A DNA stretch of 64,000 nt from Sphingopyxis sp. LK2115 (GCF_014595975.1 NZ_JABWGQ010000027.1:1-64000); one strand, 5' to 3'. Counted from the first letter of the stretch, positions 17,006 to 25,334 are shown. Numbers and translations are program-made. Notes: generated by a model not told the origin, from the sequence alone.

Positions 17006-18778
17006 TTATTTTGCCGGACGGCGCGGGCTGCGCTGGCCATATGGTTTGGGCTTGTAGCGTTCGCTATTGCCGCCCGGAACGCGCGAGCCGCGCGGGCTGC
17101 CCTTGGAAGCGCCCTTGTCGCGGCGCGGCGGCCAGGTGGGGCCATCCGGCGCCGGGGTGATCGCGACGCCTGCATCATCCTCGCCATCCTGATTCGCGGT
17201 GCGCCGCACGGCTTCGGCGAAACGGTCGGCGATGGCGATGGGGATGTTGAACAAGGTTTCGGACGGGCCGATGCGGATCGCGCCGATCTCGTGCTTCGTC
17301 ACATGGCCGCGGCGGCAGAGCAGCGGCAGGATCCAGCGCGGGTCGGCGTTCTGGCGACGGCCGATGTTGAGGCGGAACCAGACGCTGTCGTCAAACTGGT
17401 CGCGGCGCTCGCCGCGCTCGCCGCGATCCGGGCGGTCTTTTCGGTCGCGCGCTTCGCCGCGCGGGCGCGGGCCGCTGTCAAGAAGCTCTTCGGGCGGCGG
17501 CATCAGCGCGCGGTGCGCGCGCACCAGGCTGGCGGCAATGTCTTCGGGGCTGCGCTCGGCCATCAACCGCCGCGCCAGCTCCAGATCCTCGGCCTCGTGC
17601 TCCTGCGGTTCGAGCAGCTTTTCGATCAGCCGTTGTTGATCCCTTTGCCGCACATCGGCGGCAGTCGGCGCGTCCTTCCATTCGGCGTTGATGCGTGCGC
17701 CGCGCAGCATCCCGTCGACGCGGCGGCGGCGCGGATAGGGGACGATGATCACCGCAGTGCCCTTTTTGCCCGCGCGTCCGGTGCGACCCGACCGATGCTG
17801 CAGCGTTTCGGCGTCGCGCGGGATTTCAACATGGATGACAAGGCTGAGGCCCGGCAGGTCGATACCGCGCGCCGCGACGTCGGTGGCGACGCACACTTTG
17901 GCCCGGCGGTCGCGCAGCGCCTGGAGCGCCTGGTTGCGCTCATTCTGGCTATGCTCGCCCGACAGCGCAACCGCAGCGAATCCGCGCTCGACGAGGCTGG
18001 CGTGGAGGCGGCGGACATTGTCGCGCGTCGCGCAGAAAAGCATGGCGGTTTCGGCGTCGTGAAGGCGGAGCAGGTTGACCACCGCTCCCTCGATGTCGGC
18101 GGGGGCGACGGTGACGGCCTGATAGGCGATGTCGCCATGGCCGCGGTCTTCACCGACGGTCGAGATGCGCAGGGCGCCCTGCTGGTAACGCCTGGCGAGC
18201 TGGACGATCGGCTTGGGAAGCGTCGCCGAAAAAAGAAGGGTGCGGCGCGTTCGCGGCGTCGCGTCAAGGATTTCCTCCAGATCCTCGCGAAAGCCCATGT
18301 CGAGCATTTCGTCGGCCTCGTCGAGCACCGCGACCCGGAGCGCCGAAAGGTCGAGAGCGCCGCGTTCAAGATGATCGCGCAGGCGTCCCGGCGTTCCGAC
18401 GACGATGTGGACTCCCTGGTTGAGGTTGCGGCGTTCGCGGCTGGCATCCATACCGCCGACGCAGGTCGCGATGCGCGCCCCGGCCTTGCCATAGAGCCAG
18501 CCGAGTTCGCGGCTGACCTGGAGTGCGAGTTCGCGCGTCGGCGCGACGATCAGCGCCAGCGGCGAAGTGGCGAAGGGCAGGCGACCGTCCTCGATCAGCT
18601 CGTCGGCCATGGCAAGGCCGAAGGCGACGGTCTTGCCCGATCCGGTCTGCGCCGAGACGAGCAGGTCGCGGCGTTTGGCCCCTTCTTCGGTGACCTGCGC
18701 CTGGACGGGGGTGAGCGCTTCATAGCCGCGCGCGGTGAGGGCGTCCGCAAGGACGGGCGAAAGATTGTCGAAAGGCAT
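17006..18778 (-). CDS. DEAD-box RNA helicase with DbpA-type RNA-binding domain
   Basis: A 590-aa ATP-dependent RNA helicase. Order of motifs: Q motif region (TPVQAQVT), Walker A AQTGSGKT (43-50), Ia APTRELA, DEAD (153-156), SAT (LLFSATLP), then domain 2 with VATDVAARGIDLP and HRSGRTGRAGKKGTA. A basic Arg/Asp linker rich in RGE repeats and a DbpA RNA-binding fold (WFRLNIGRRQNADPRWILPLLCRRG) follow, with an Arg/Lys/Gly tail. It is likely a ribosome-assembly or cold-shock helicase (DeaD/CsdA-like). No neighbour shares its task. Confidence 0.9.
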   Translation of the reverse strand: MPFDNLSPVLADALTARGYEALTPVQAQVTEEGAKRRDLLVSAQTGSGKTVAFGLAMADELIEDGRLPFATSPLALIVAPTRELALQVSRELGWLYGKAGARIATCVGGMDASRERRNLNQGVHIVVGTPGRLRDHLERGALDLSALRVAVLDEADEMLDMGFREDLEEILDATPRTRRTLLFSATLPKPIVQLARRYQQGALRISTVGEDRGHGDIAYQAVTVAPADIEGAVVNLLRLHDAETAMLFCATRDNVRRLHASLVERGFAAVALSGEHSQNERNQALQALRDRRAKVCVATDVAARGIDLPGLSLVIHVEIPRDAETLQHRSGRTGRAGKKGTAVIIVPYPRRRRVDGMLRGARINAEWKDAPTAADVRQRDQQRLIEKLLEPQEHEAEDLELARRLMAERSPEDIAASLVRAHRALMPPPEELLDSGPRPRGEARDRKDRPDRGERGERRDQFDDSVWFRLNIGRRQNADPRWILPLLCRRGHVTKHEIGAIRIGPSETLFNIPIAIADRFAEAVRRTANQDGEDDAGVAITPAPDGPTWPPRRDKGASKGSPRGSRVPGGNSERYKPKPYGQRSPRRPAK

Positions 18779-18822
18779 TGGTCTTCTTATCCTGTGCGGC
18801 GCTGCATTGCCGCCAAATATGT

Positions 18823-18903
18823 CGTCACCCTGAACTTGTTTCAGGGTCCATGGCCCAAGGTCGCAGCGTCAGGCCATGGATGCTGAAACAAGTTCAGCAT
18901 GAC
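18823..18903. repeat. Dispersed imperfect palindrome, family B
   Basis: An 81-bp palindrome with outer ends CGTCA/TGACG, then CCTGAACTTGTTTCAGG facing TGCTGAAACAAGTTCAGCA, and inner GGTCCATGG facing CCATGGATG. It lies between the helicase start and the next flavoprotein stop. This looks like a REP-type intergenic repeat, but no second copy with the same core was seen in this window. Confidence 0.65.
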
Positions 18904-18926
18904 GGGAATGATAGGTTGATCTTTTC

Positions 18927-20099
18927 CTAAAGCGCCTGGCCCGCGGCGTGTCCGCTGGCCCAGGCCCATTGAAAATTATAGCCGCCCAGCCACCCGGTGA
19001 CATCCACGGCTTCGCCGACCGCATACAGTCCCGGCATGCTTTTGGCCATCATTGTTTGCGAGGAGAGGTTCGCGGTCGCAATACCGCCGACGGTGACTTC
19101 GGCCTTGGCAAAGCCTTCGGTGCCGGTGGGATGGAATATCCAGCGCTTGAGGCGCGCCTCGGCGTCGGCGAGCTTGCGGTCGGTCTGCGCGCCGAGTTCG
19201 CCGGACAGCGCGAGTCGGTGGGCGAGCGTCTGCGCAAGGCGGTCGGGCAGGGGAAGCGCCGACGCCAGCGCCGCGCGCGGCCTTTTTCGCTTCGCATCGA
19301 GCAGCCAGCCTGGCGCGGCATCGGGCAGAAAGTCGATCGTCACCGGTTCGCCGTGCCGCCAATAGCTGCTGATCTGAAGGATTGCGGGCCCCGACAGGCC
19401 CTTGTGCGTGAACAGCGCGGCTTCGCGGAAGGCGGCCTTGCCCGCACGCGCATCGACGGGGGTTGCGACGCCCGACAGTTCGCGGAACAACACATCGTTA
19501 CCGCCGAGCGTCAGCGGGACGAGCGCGGGGCGCGGCTCGACGACCTTGAGGCCGAACTGACGCGCGAGGTCATAAGCAAAGCCGGTCGCGCCCATCTTCG
19601 GGATCGAGGGGCCGCCGGTGGCGATGACCAGATTGGGTGCGGCAAAGTCGGCGCTGCCGACGCGCACACGGAATCGCCCGTCGGCATGGTCGATTGTGTT
19701 CGCCGGCTGGCCGCAGCGAATTTCGACGCCCCCTTTGGCGCATTCGCCCAGCAGCATCGCGACGATCTGTTTGGCCGACCCGTCGCAGAAAAGCTGGCCC
19801 AGCGTCTTTTCGTGATAGGCGATGCCATATCTTTCGACGAGCGCGATGAAGTCGGCGGGGGTGTAACGCGCGAGCGCCGACTTCGCGAAATGAGGGTTGG
19901 CGGACAGGAAGCGGTCGGGGGCGGTATGGATATTGGTGAAGTTACAGCGCCCGCCGCCCGAAATCAGGATCTTCTTGCCCACCTGATCGGCGTGGTCGAG
20001 CAGCAGGATGCGCCGCCCCCGCTGCCCCGCCACAGCGGCGCACATCAGCCCGGCCGCGCCGCCGCCCAGCACGATGGCGTCATATCCGGAAAGGCCCAT
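18927..20099 (-). CDS. NAD(P)/FAD-dependent oxidoreductase (HI0933/YhiN/BaiN family)
   Basis: A 390-aa flavoprotein. The N-terminal dinucleotide loop is VLGGGAAGLMCAAVAGQRG (residues about 11-29), and the family marker KKILISGGGRCNFTN follows near residue 43. The C-terminus KSMPGLYAVGEAVDVTGWLGGYNFQWAWASGHAAG closes the FAD site. Substrate is unknown; homologues are annotated as aminoacetone oxidase-like or BaiN. It is followed 7 bp downstream in the map, but upstream in transcription, by a small HTH-like gene. Confidence 0.85.
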   Translation of the reverse strand: MGLSGYDAIVLGGGAAGLMCAAVAGQRGRRILLLDHADQVGKKILISGGGRCNFTNIHTAPDRFLSANPHFAKSALARYTPADFIALVERYGIAYHEKTLGQLFCDGSAKQIVAMLLGECAKGGVEIRCGQPANTIDHADGRFRVRVGSADFAAPNLVIATGGPSIPKMGATGFAYDLARQFGLKVVEPRPALVPLTLGGNDVLFRELSGVATPVDARAGKAAFREAALFTHKGLSGPAILQISSYWRHGEPVTIDFLPDAAPGWLLDAKRKRPRAALASALPLPDRLAQTLAHRLALSGELGAQTDRKLADAEARLKRWIFHPTGTEGFAKAEVTVGGIATANLSSQTMMAKSMPGLYAVGEAVDVTGWLGGYNFQWAWASGHAAGQAL

Positions 20100-20106
20100 C
20101 GACGTT

Positions 20107-20286
20107 TCAGCGCAGCTTTGCGATCGACAGCCCGTCGGCCTTGGCGCGAATTTTGACCGATTCCTCGCTGCGCGTCAGCGCCTTCGCGATCGCCTTGAGC
20201 GCCATGCCTTTTTTGGCAAGCGTATGCAGCCTGTCGATTTCGGCCGCGGTCCACGGCTGTTTGTGACGTTCGAACCGGTCTTTCAT
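20107..20286 (-). CDS. Small basic helix-turn-helix (SANT/Myb-like) protein
   Basis: A 59-aa protein (start MKDRFERHKQPWTAAEID). The pattern PWTAAEIDRLHTLAKKGMALKAIAKALTRSEESVKIRAKADGL is that of a SANT/Myb-like tri-helix: a Trp near the start, then a turn and a recognition helix. It may bind DNA. It could also begin 18 bases further upstream (20304). It is probably co-transcribed with the flavoprotein gene, 7 bp apart, and divergent from the GIN-domain lipoprotein. Confidence 0.65.
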   Translation of the reverse strand: MKDRFERHKQPWTAAEIDRLHTLAKKGMALKAIAKALTRSEESVKIRAKADGLSIAKLR

Positions 20287-20351
20287 GCCGCGGCTCTGCC
20301 GCACGAAGGTGGCGACAAGATGGCGGTGCCGCTGGACAGGTCGATCCTATG

Positions 20352-20373
20352 TGTGTTATGCAAATAATACACA
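20352..20373. promoter_or_regulatory. AT-rich inverted repeat before the GIN-domain lipoprotein gene
   Basis: TGTGTTAT (20352-20359) faces ATAATACACA (20364-20373), an inverted repeat with one unpaired base. It is the most AT-rich stretch in the local region and abuts the ribosome site of the gene at 20387, between divergent genes. A regulator site or a core promoter is plausible; the binding protein is unknown. Confidence 0.4.
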
Positions 20374-20386
20374 AAGGAGATTCGCG

Positions 20387-21133
20387 ATGCGGAACCGAAT
20401 GATGGCGGCGTTGCCGCTGATGCTTGCGATGACGGTGACGGCGTGCAGCGCCGAAATGACGAACGAGAGCAAGGACGGCAAGCGCACGGTCGAAGCGGGG
20501 CCGACGAAGTCACAGGCCTTTGACCTGACCGGTTTTACCGGCGTCAAGGTGACGGGCCCCGACGACGTGACGATCCGCCGCGGCGACGGTTTCTCGATCG
20601 TCGCACGCGGGCCGCAGGCGGCGATCGACGAACTGGAAATCAAGCTCGACGGCGACATGCTGTCGATCGGCCGCAAGGACTCGATGCTCCGTTTCGACGG
20701 GGACCAGGCGGTCGAGGTGACGGTCGTGATGCCCGCGCTTCGGGCTGTGCGCCTGACCGGTTCGGGCGCGATCGACGCCGATGCGGTCGAGGGCGACGCG
20801 GTCGAAGCGGTGGTGACCGGATCGGGCGACCTCAAGATCGCGACGATGAACGGCAAGCGCGCCAAGCTCGCCATCACCGGTTCGGGCGACCTGGAGGTCG
20901 GCGGCGGCACGATCGGCGCGGGGAATTATGACGTGACGGGATCGGGCAGCATCGCGGCGAGCGATCTTGCGGCTTCGACGCTCGACGTGTCGATCGCGGG
21001 GTCGGGCGACGTCGATGCGAAGGCGAGCGACAGCGCCGACATCAACATCCTGGGGTCGGGTGATGCGACGATCGGCGGCGGCGCCAAATGTTCGACGCGC
21101 TCGCTGGGATCGGGCGACGCAATCTGCACATGA
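20387..21133 (+). CDS. GIN-domain (DUF2807) lipoprotein
   Basis: A 248-aa predicted lipoprotein. The signal is MRNRMMAALPLMLAMTVTAC with a lipobox V-T-A-C at Cys20. The rest is a head-GIN/DUF2807 beta-solenoid-like domain with regularly spaced GSG/GSGD turns (LTGSGAID, VTGSGDLK, ITGSGDLE, VTGSGSIA, IAGSGDVD, ILGSGDAT). AAAGGAGA lies 6 bases before the ATG. These domains are common in envelope proteins; the ligand is unknown. A second GIN-domain gene follows 43 bp later. Confidence 0.8.
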   Translation: MRNRMMAALPLMLAMTVTACSAEMTNESKDGKRTVEAGPTKSQAFDLTGFTGVKVTGPDDVTIRRGDGFSIVARGPQAAIDELEIKLDGDMLSIGRKDSMLRFDGDQAVEVTVVMPALRAVRLTGSGAIDADAVEGDAVEAVVTGSGDLKIATMNGKRAKLAITGSGDLEVGGGTIGAGNYDVTGSGSIAASDLAASTLDVSIAGSGDVDAKASDSADINILGSGDATIGGGAKCSTRSLGSGDAICT

Positions 21134-21176
21134 CGTGGCTATGGCGCCGTCCCGCCCGACGCGATAGGATGGCGCC

Positions 21177-21887
21177 ATGACCAGCCCGCTCTATTGGGCC
21201 GCATGGGCGGCAAGCACCCTGTTTCTGGCCGCACCCGCATCGGGCGCCGAGAAACGCTATGGTCTCACCAGCTTCGAGGCGATCGAGGTGCAGGCCGATG
21301 TGGCGGTCGAGGTCGTCAGCCGCGCCCCGGTGAGCGCGGTCGCGACGGGGCCGCAGGATGCGCTCGACCGGCTGAGCGTCGAGGCGCGCGACGGTCGGCT
21401 GGTGATCAGCGAGCGGCAGTTTGCGGGCGATGCAAAGCGCGTGCGACCGCGCGGACCGGTGGTCGTGCGGGTCAATGCCGCCAATCTGCGGAGCGCAACG
21501 CTGGCGGGTGCGGGATCGCTTGCCATCGACCGGCTGGCGGGACAGCGTGTGACGGTCGGGCTGCGCGGGCCGGGGCGGCTGACGGTCGAGGCGGTGGCGG
21601 CCGACCGGCTACAGGTCGCCATGATCGGCAATGGCACGATGACACTCGGCGGCAAGGCAAAGAATGCACGAATGACGCTGTCGGGCGCGGGCATGGTCGA
21701 TGCGGGCGCGCTCGCGGTCGACGAACTGGTCAGCGACAGCGAAGGCGCTGGCGATCATCGGCTGCGCGCGGTCAAAAGCGCGGCCATTACGGCGCGCGGG
21801 ATCGGGCGGACGGTCGTGCTGGGGCGGCCGGTCTGCACGGTGCGCCATGTCGGCAGCGGATCGGTGTCCTGCGGGACGGGAGATTAA
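21177..21887 (+). CDS. Secreted GIN-domain (DUF2807) protein
   Basis: A 236-aa protein with a Sec signal (WAAWAASTLFLAAPASGAEK, cleavage near residue 23) and no lipobox. The body is again a DUF2807 repeat fold (FEAIEVQADVAVEVVSR, TLAGAGSLAIDRL, LSGAGMVDAG, HVGSGSVSCGTG), but the turns are less regular than in the neighbour at 20387. The two are probably an old tandem duplication in one transcript, one anchored by lipid and one free in the periplasm. Confidence 0.8.
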   Translation: MTSPLYWAAWAASTLFLAAPASGAEKRYGLTSFEAIEVQADVAVEVVSRAPVSAVATGPQDALDRLSVEARDGRLVISERQFAGDAKRVRPRGPVVVRVNAANLRSATLAGAGSLAIDRLAGQRVTVGLRGPGRLTVEAVAADRLQVAMIGNGTMTLGGKAKNARMTLSGAGMVDAGALAVDELVSDSEGAGDHRLRAVKSAAITARGIGRTVVLGRPVCTVRHVGSGSVSCGTGD

Positions 21888-22017
21888 AGCGTCGTGCGCC
21901 GGATCGGCGACGCGTCCATTCCGTTCGTGTCTCGACGTCGATCAAAGGTCGACGTTCATCCTGAACGCCTGCAAGGTTGCCGACGGCTGGCCGCGGCCGG
22001 AAGGCATGTCGCTGTTT

Positions 22018-22052
22018 CATCGTCATCGCCGGCTTGATCCGGGATGACGATG
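22018..22052. repeat. Imperfect palindrome between convergent genes, family C copy 1
   Basis: CATCGTCATCGCCGG faces CCGGGATGACGATG around TTGAT. It lies between the convergent GIN-domain and L,D-transpeptidase genes. The GTCATC...GATGAC ends match the hairpin at 26823-26848. It may end transcription from either side, but no T tract follows. Confidence 0.55.
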
Positions 22053-22083
22053 GTTGGTGAACGGCGCCTGGTTCGGCCTTCGT

Positions 22084-22821
22084 TCAATCGGCCGTCGTCG
22101 GCAGCGGTCCGTTCACCGAATTCGCGCGGCGCAGATTTTCCATGCCGGGCAGCGGATCGGCGGGAAGGTCGAACGGCGCAGGCAGCGGCGGCGGCGCGCT
22201 CAGCCGGTCGGCAAAGAGCAGCCGTCCGGGGCCGAGCTTGTAGAGGATCATCGGCAACAGTTCTTCGCCGAATACGAAGCAACCCTCGCTCCGCCCCAGC
22301 TTGCCCTGCGTTGCGATGAGCGCCGGGTCGGCATACCAGGCGCCATGGACAACGATGGCGCGGACGTCGGCATTGCTGTTGTCGGGTTCCAGCCCCGCGA
22401 GCCGCATCGACGACCCGTTGGCGCCCCAATAATAGTCGCCCGTGCGATAGGCACCCCGCGAGGTCGCGAGGCTGCCGACGCGGTTCGAGAAGCTTTTCAG
22501 CCAGCCGTCATGCTGTGGGTCCGAACCGCGGCCGTGCGTCACCGGAAACAGGTCGACCCTGCCGGCGACCATATCGACCAGCGCAAAGCGGGGGCGTGAC
22601 GAGGGCAGGCCGAAATCGACCACCCCGACGCGGTCGGTCTGCGGGATGTTGCGCGCCTGCATCGCAAGCTGCTTTTTTGCCACGGACAGATAGTCGACCG
22701 GCGGCGCCGCCACTGGCTGCTGGACCCAGTTCGGAAGCTGCGCGCGCGTCGGCAGGGCGGCCAGTGCCCCCGCACCCGCGAGCCCGGCCAGCAATGCCCT
22801 GCGATCGATCAATTCACTCAC
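22084..22821 (-). CDS. Murein L,D-transpeptidase catalytic-domain protein (YkuD_2 type)
   Basis: A 245-aa exported protein. The leader IDRRALLAGLAGAGALAALPTRAQ is Tat-like (RR followed by a hydrophobic run). The catalytic region shows VVHGAWYADP and LGRSEGCFVFGEELLP, the His and Ser-x-Gly-Cys arrangement of L,D-transpeptidases, with the Cys as nucleophile. It belongs to the YkuD_2/DUF4105-neighbour group rather than the ErfK group. A periplasmic role in cell-wall cross-linking is inferred. It is divergent from the ArsC-family gene. Confidence 0.8.
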   Translation of the reverse strand: MSELIDRRALLAGLAGAGALAALPTRAQLPNWVQQPVAAPPVDYLSVAKKQLAMQARNIPQTDRVGVVDFGLPSSRPRFALVDMVAGRVDLFPVTHGRGSDPQHDGWLKSFSNRVGSLATSRGAYRTGDYYWGANGSSMRLAGLEPDNSNADVRAIVVHGAWYADPALIATQGKLGRSEGCFVFGEELLPMILYKLGPGRLLFADRLSAPPPLPAPFDLPADPLPGMENLRRANSVNGPLPTTAD

Positions 22822-22850
22822 TTTGACAGCAACCCCGCATCGGCCGCCCT

Positions 22851-22878
22851 TTGACGGTCCTTCGACCTTGCATAAATC
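22851..22878 (+). promoter_or_regulatory. Possible promoter before the ArsC-family gene
   Basis: TTGACG (22851-22856) and TAAATC (22873-22878) are 16 bases apart in the divergent intergenic region. The fit to sigma-70 boxes is fair only (five and four matches). Confidence 0.3.
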
Positions 22879-22991
22879 GTGGTTGTGCCGTGAAAGGCAA
22901 GCTGGTGGTTCCCCTTCATGCGGGCAAATGTGCCATATATGCCATGAATAGCGGGTTTACGCTGCGGTCAGGCGGCATTAGGACGCGGCCC

Positions 22992-23342
22992 ATGACCATC
23001 AAAGCGACCATCTGGCACAACCCCGCCTGCGGCACCTCGCGCAAGACGCTGGCGATCCTTCAGGAGACGCCGGGCGTCGAACTGACCGTAGTTGAATATC
23101 TTAAAAATCCCTATGACGCGGCGAAGCTGCGCCAGCTGTTCGCCGACGCCGGGCTGGCCCCGCGCGACGCGCTGCGCCTGCGCGGCACCGACGCGATCGA
23201 ACGCGGCCTGCCCGATGCCGACCCCGACGCGATCATCGCGGCGATGGCGGCGAACCCCGCCTATGTCGAACGCCCCCTTGTCGAAACCGGCAAGGGCGTG
23301 CGGCTGTGCCGTCCGCAGGACAGGGTGCGCGAAATCCTCTGA
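22992..23342 (+). CDS. ArsC-family reductase (glutaredoxin-linked arsenate reductase type)
   Basis: A 116-aa thioredoxin-fold protein. Cys13 in WHNPACGTSRKTL is the ArsC catalytic cysteine. VEYLKNPYDAAKLRQLF and NPAYVERPLVETGKGVRLCRP are the later family segments with the Arg residues used by ArsC. Chemistry is arsenate to arsenite with glutathione/glutaredoxin. No arsR, arsB or acr3 lies nearby, so it may be a YffB/Spx-like relative with another job. ATG 22992 fits the family; the frame extends upstream without similarity. Confidence 0.8.
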   Translation: MTIKATIWHNPACGTSRKTLAILQETPGVELTVVEYLKNPYDAAKLRQLFADAGLAPRDALRLRGTDAIERGLPDADPDAIIAAMAANPAYVERPLVETGKGVRLCRPQDRVREIL

Positions 23343-23349
23343 GCCAGGC

Positions 23350-23637
23350 TCAGAGCAGCGCTTCGATCGCTTCGGCGAGCTTTGCGTCGCGCTCTGAAAG
23401 TCCGTTCGCATCATGCGTCGTCAGCAGGATGTCGACGCGATTATAGACGTTCGACCATTCGGGGTGATGATCCATCTTTTCGGCGATGATCGCGACGCTC
23501 GCCATGAAGCCGAACGCCTGTGCGAAATCGGCGAACTTGAACTGGCGCATGATCGCGTCGCGGACCGGCTCGTGGGTCCATTCGGGAAAGCGGGCGAGCA
23601 GCGCGCCGCGCTGCGCGTCGTCGAGTTTCTGGACCAT
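23350..23637 (-). CDS. phhB: 4a-hydroxytetrahydrobiopterin dehydratase
   Basis: A 95-aa pterin-4a-carbinolamine dehydratase. The family signature is complete: [17 protein letters not shown] with His57, His58 and Pro59, then His75 and Asp84 in [12 protein letters not shown]. It regenerates the pterin cofactor for phenylalanine hydroxylase, or salvages the pterin for molybdopterin-related use. No phhA lies in this window. It converges on the ArsC-family gene, 7 bp apart. Confidence 0.9.
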   Translation of the reverse strand: MVQKLDDAQRGALLARFPEWTHEPVRDAIMRQFKFADFAQAFGFMASVAIIAEKMDHHPEWSNVYNRVDILLTTHDANGLSERDAKLAEAIEALL

Positions 23638-23689
23638 TTGTCTTTCTCCCGCTGGTCAATATCGTGACCGGGCCATAAGGAAGGGCGCG

Positions 23690-24109
23690 ATGAGCGACAA
23701 GAACAACCTGCCCGCGGGATGGACCGGCGCCGCGCCCGATGCCGACGCGCTGTTCGCGATGGCCGAGGCGGCGCTTGCCGCGATGCCCGATATGTTCAAG
23801 CCGCATATCCGCAATCTGGTCATTACGATCGAGGAGTTCGCCAGCGACGAGATTCTCGCCTCGCTGGACATCGAGCATCCTTACGATCTCACCGGGCTGT
23901 ACGAAGGTCGCCCGCTCACCGAACGCAGCATTGGCGAAAGCGGCGGGATGCCCGACCGCGTGACGCTCTATCGCATTCCCATCCTCGTCGAATGGATCGA
24001 GCGCGGCGAGCGGCTCGACTGGCTGGTGCGTCATGTGCTGATCCACGAAATCGGCCATCATTTCGGCTTTTCGGACGACGATATGCACGCGCTCGAGGAT
24101 ATGGCGTGA
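23690..24109 (+). CDS. Zinc metallopeptidase-family protein (DUF1025/zincin type)
   Basis: A 139-aa cytosolic zincin. The HExxH is His119-Glu120-His123 (LIHEIGHHFGFSDDDMHALE), with Asp residues placed as the third ligand. The family is found widely in alphaproteobacteria; the substrate is unknown. The ATG at 23690 follows AAGG. Its stop overlaps the GTG of ccmA by 4 bp, so it is the first gene of a three-gene set with the haem exporter genes. Confidence 0.8.
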   Translation: MSDKNNLPAGWTGAAPDADALFAMAEAALAAMPDMFKPHIRNLVITIEEFASDEILASLDIEHPYDLTGLYEGRPLTERSIGESGGMPDRVTLYRIPILVEWIERGERLDWLVRHVLIHEIGHHFGFSDDDMHALEDMA

Positions 24110-24690
24110 CGAGTCTGCTCGCGCTCGACGGCGTGACGTGCATCCGCGGCGACCGGCTGTTGTTTGAAGGTCTGTCATTCGCGCTCAGCCGCAGCGACGC
24201 GCTGTGGCTGCGCGGGCCCAATGGCGCGGGCAAGTCGAGCCTGATCCGCCTCGCCGCCGGGCTGCTGCGCCCTGCCGCGGGAACGGTCGTGCGCCGTGGG
24301 CGGGTGGCGCTGATCGACGAGGCGGCGGCGCTCGATCCCGAACTCCCCTTGCGTCGCGCGCTCGATTTCTGGGCGCGGGTCGATACGGTCGACGGCCACG
24401 CGGTTGATCGGGCGATGGCGGCGATGGCGCTCGATCCCCTGGCCGATGTGCCGGTGGCGATGCTGTCGACGGGGCAACGCAAGCGCGCCGCGATGGCGCG
24501 CGTGATGGCCGGCGGCGCGCCGATCTGGCTGCTCGACGAGCCGGCAAACGGGATGGACGAAGCCGCGGCGGCCCAGCTGGCTGCCGCGATTGCGACGCAT
24601 CGGGCGAATGGCGGGGCAGTGCTGCTCGCGTCGCATTTTGCGCTGGGGCTGCCGGATCTGGCCGAACTCGACATGGGGGCACTCGCTTGA
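24106..24690 (+). CDS. ccmA: Haem exporter ATP-binding protein CcmA
   Basis: A 194-aa ABC ATPase, the short CcmA form used in cytochrome c maturation. Walker A is GPNGAGKS (37-44), the signature is LSTGQ (120-124) and Walker B is LLDEP (142-146). A GTG start overlaps the metallopeptidase stop (GTGA). It partners CcmB, encoded next, to energise CcmE release of haem in the periplasm. ccmC to ccmI are not in this window. Confidence 0.9.
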   Translation: MTSLLALDGVTCIRGDRLLFEGLSFALSRSDALWLRGPNGAGKSSLIRLAAGLLRPAAGTVVRRGRVALIDEAAALDPELPLRRALDFWARVDTVDGHAVDRAMAAMALDPLADVPVAMLSTGQRKRAAMARVMAGGAPIWLLDEPANGMDEAAAAQLAAAIATHRANGGAVLLASHFALGLPDLAELDMGALA

Positions 24691-25334
24691 CCGCGCTGAT
24701 CGCCCTTTTCTGGCGCGACCTGCGCCGCGCGTGGGGCAGCGGGGCGCTGTGGCTGCCGGTCCTGTTCTTCCTGCTCGTCGCGACCGCCTTTCCCTTTGCG
24801 GTCGGCCCCGATGCGCCGCTGCTGCGGCGTGCGGGGGGCGGCATGGTGTGGGTCGCGGCGCTGCTCGCCGCGCTGCTGCCGATCGACCGCCTGGTGAAGC
24901 CCGACAAGGAAGCGGGCGTGCTCGACCAGCTCGCCGTGCGTGGCTTCGCCGACGAGGTAATCGCGGCCGTGAAGATCGGCGCCCATGCCATTGGTTTCGG
25001 GCTGCCTTTGCTGATCGCGCTGCTCCCCGCATCGGCATTGCTCGCGCAGGATGGCGCGCGCGTCGAAACGCTCGCCGCGGGCATCGCCGTCGCGGTTCCG
25101 GCGCTCGCCTCGCTTGCCGTGCTCAGCGCCGCGCTGACCGCCGGTCACAAGGGCGGCAGCGCCATCGGCGGGCTGCTTGTGCTGCCGCTCGCGGTGCCAT
25201 TGCTGATCTTTGGCGCCGGGATGCTCGACCCGTCGGGGCGCGGCGCGGCGAAGTTGCTGTCGGCGACGAGCCTGCTGCTTACCGTGATCGGGCCTTTCGC
25301 GGCGGGGGCGGCGTTGCGGGGGCTGCGCGAATGA
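24687..25334 (+). CDS. ccmB: Haem exporter permease CcmB
   Basis: A 215-aa inner-membrane protein with six hydrophobic segments (for example LWLPVLFFLLVATAFPFAV, GGMVWVAALLAALLPIDRL, VAVPALASLAVLSAAL, GGLLVLPLAVPLLIFGAGML). The start MTALIALFWRDLRRAWGSGALWLP is typical of CcmB. The initiator is TTG at 24687, overlapping the ccmA stop (TTGA), so translation is likely coupled to ccmA. Confidence 0.9.
   Translation: MTALIALFWRDLRRAWGSGALWLPVLFFLLVATAFPFAVGPDAPLLRRAGGGMVWVAALLAALLPIDRLVKPDKEAGVLDQLAVRGFADEVIAAVKIGAHAIGFGLPLLIALLPASALLAQDGARVETLAAGIAVAVPALASLAVLSAALTAGHKGGSAIGGLLVLPLAVPLLIFGAGMLDPSGRGAAKLLSATSLLLTVIGPFAAGAALRGLRE

Noticed and set aside
16772-18886. 704-aa open frame on the plus strand
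   Set aside because: It is antisense to the DEAD-box helicase.
22851-22991. 48-codon upstream extension of the ArsC-family gene
   Set aside because: No similarity to the family, and the possible promoter lies within it. The start is set at 22992.
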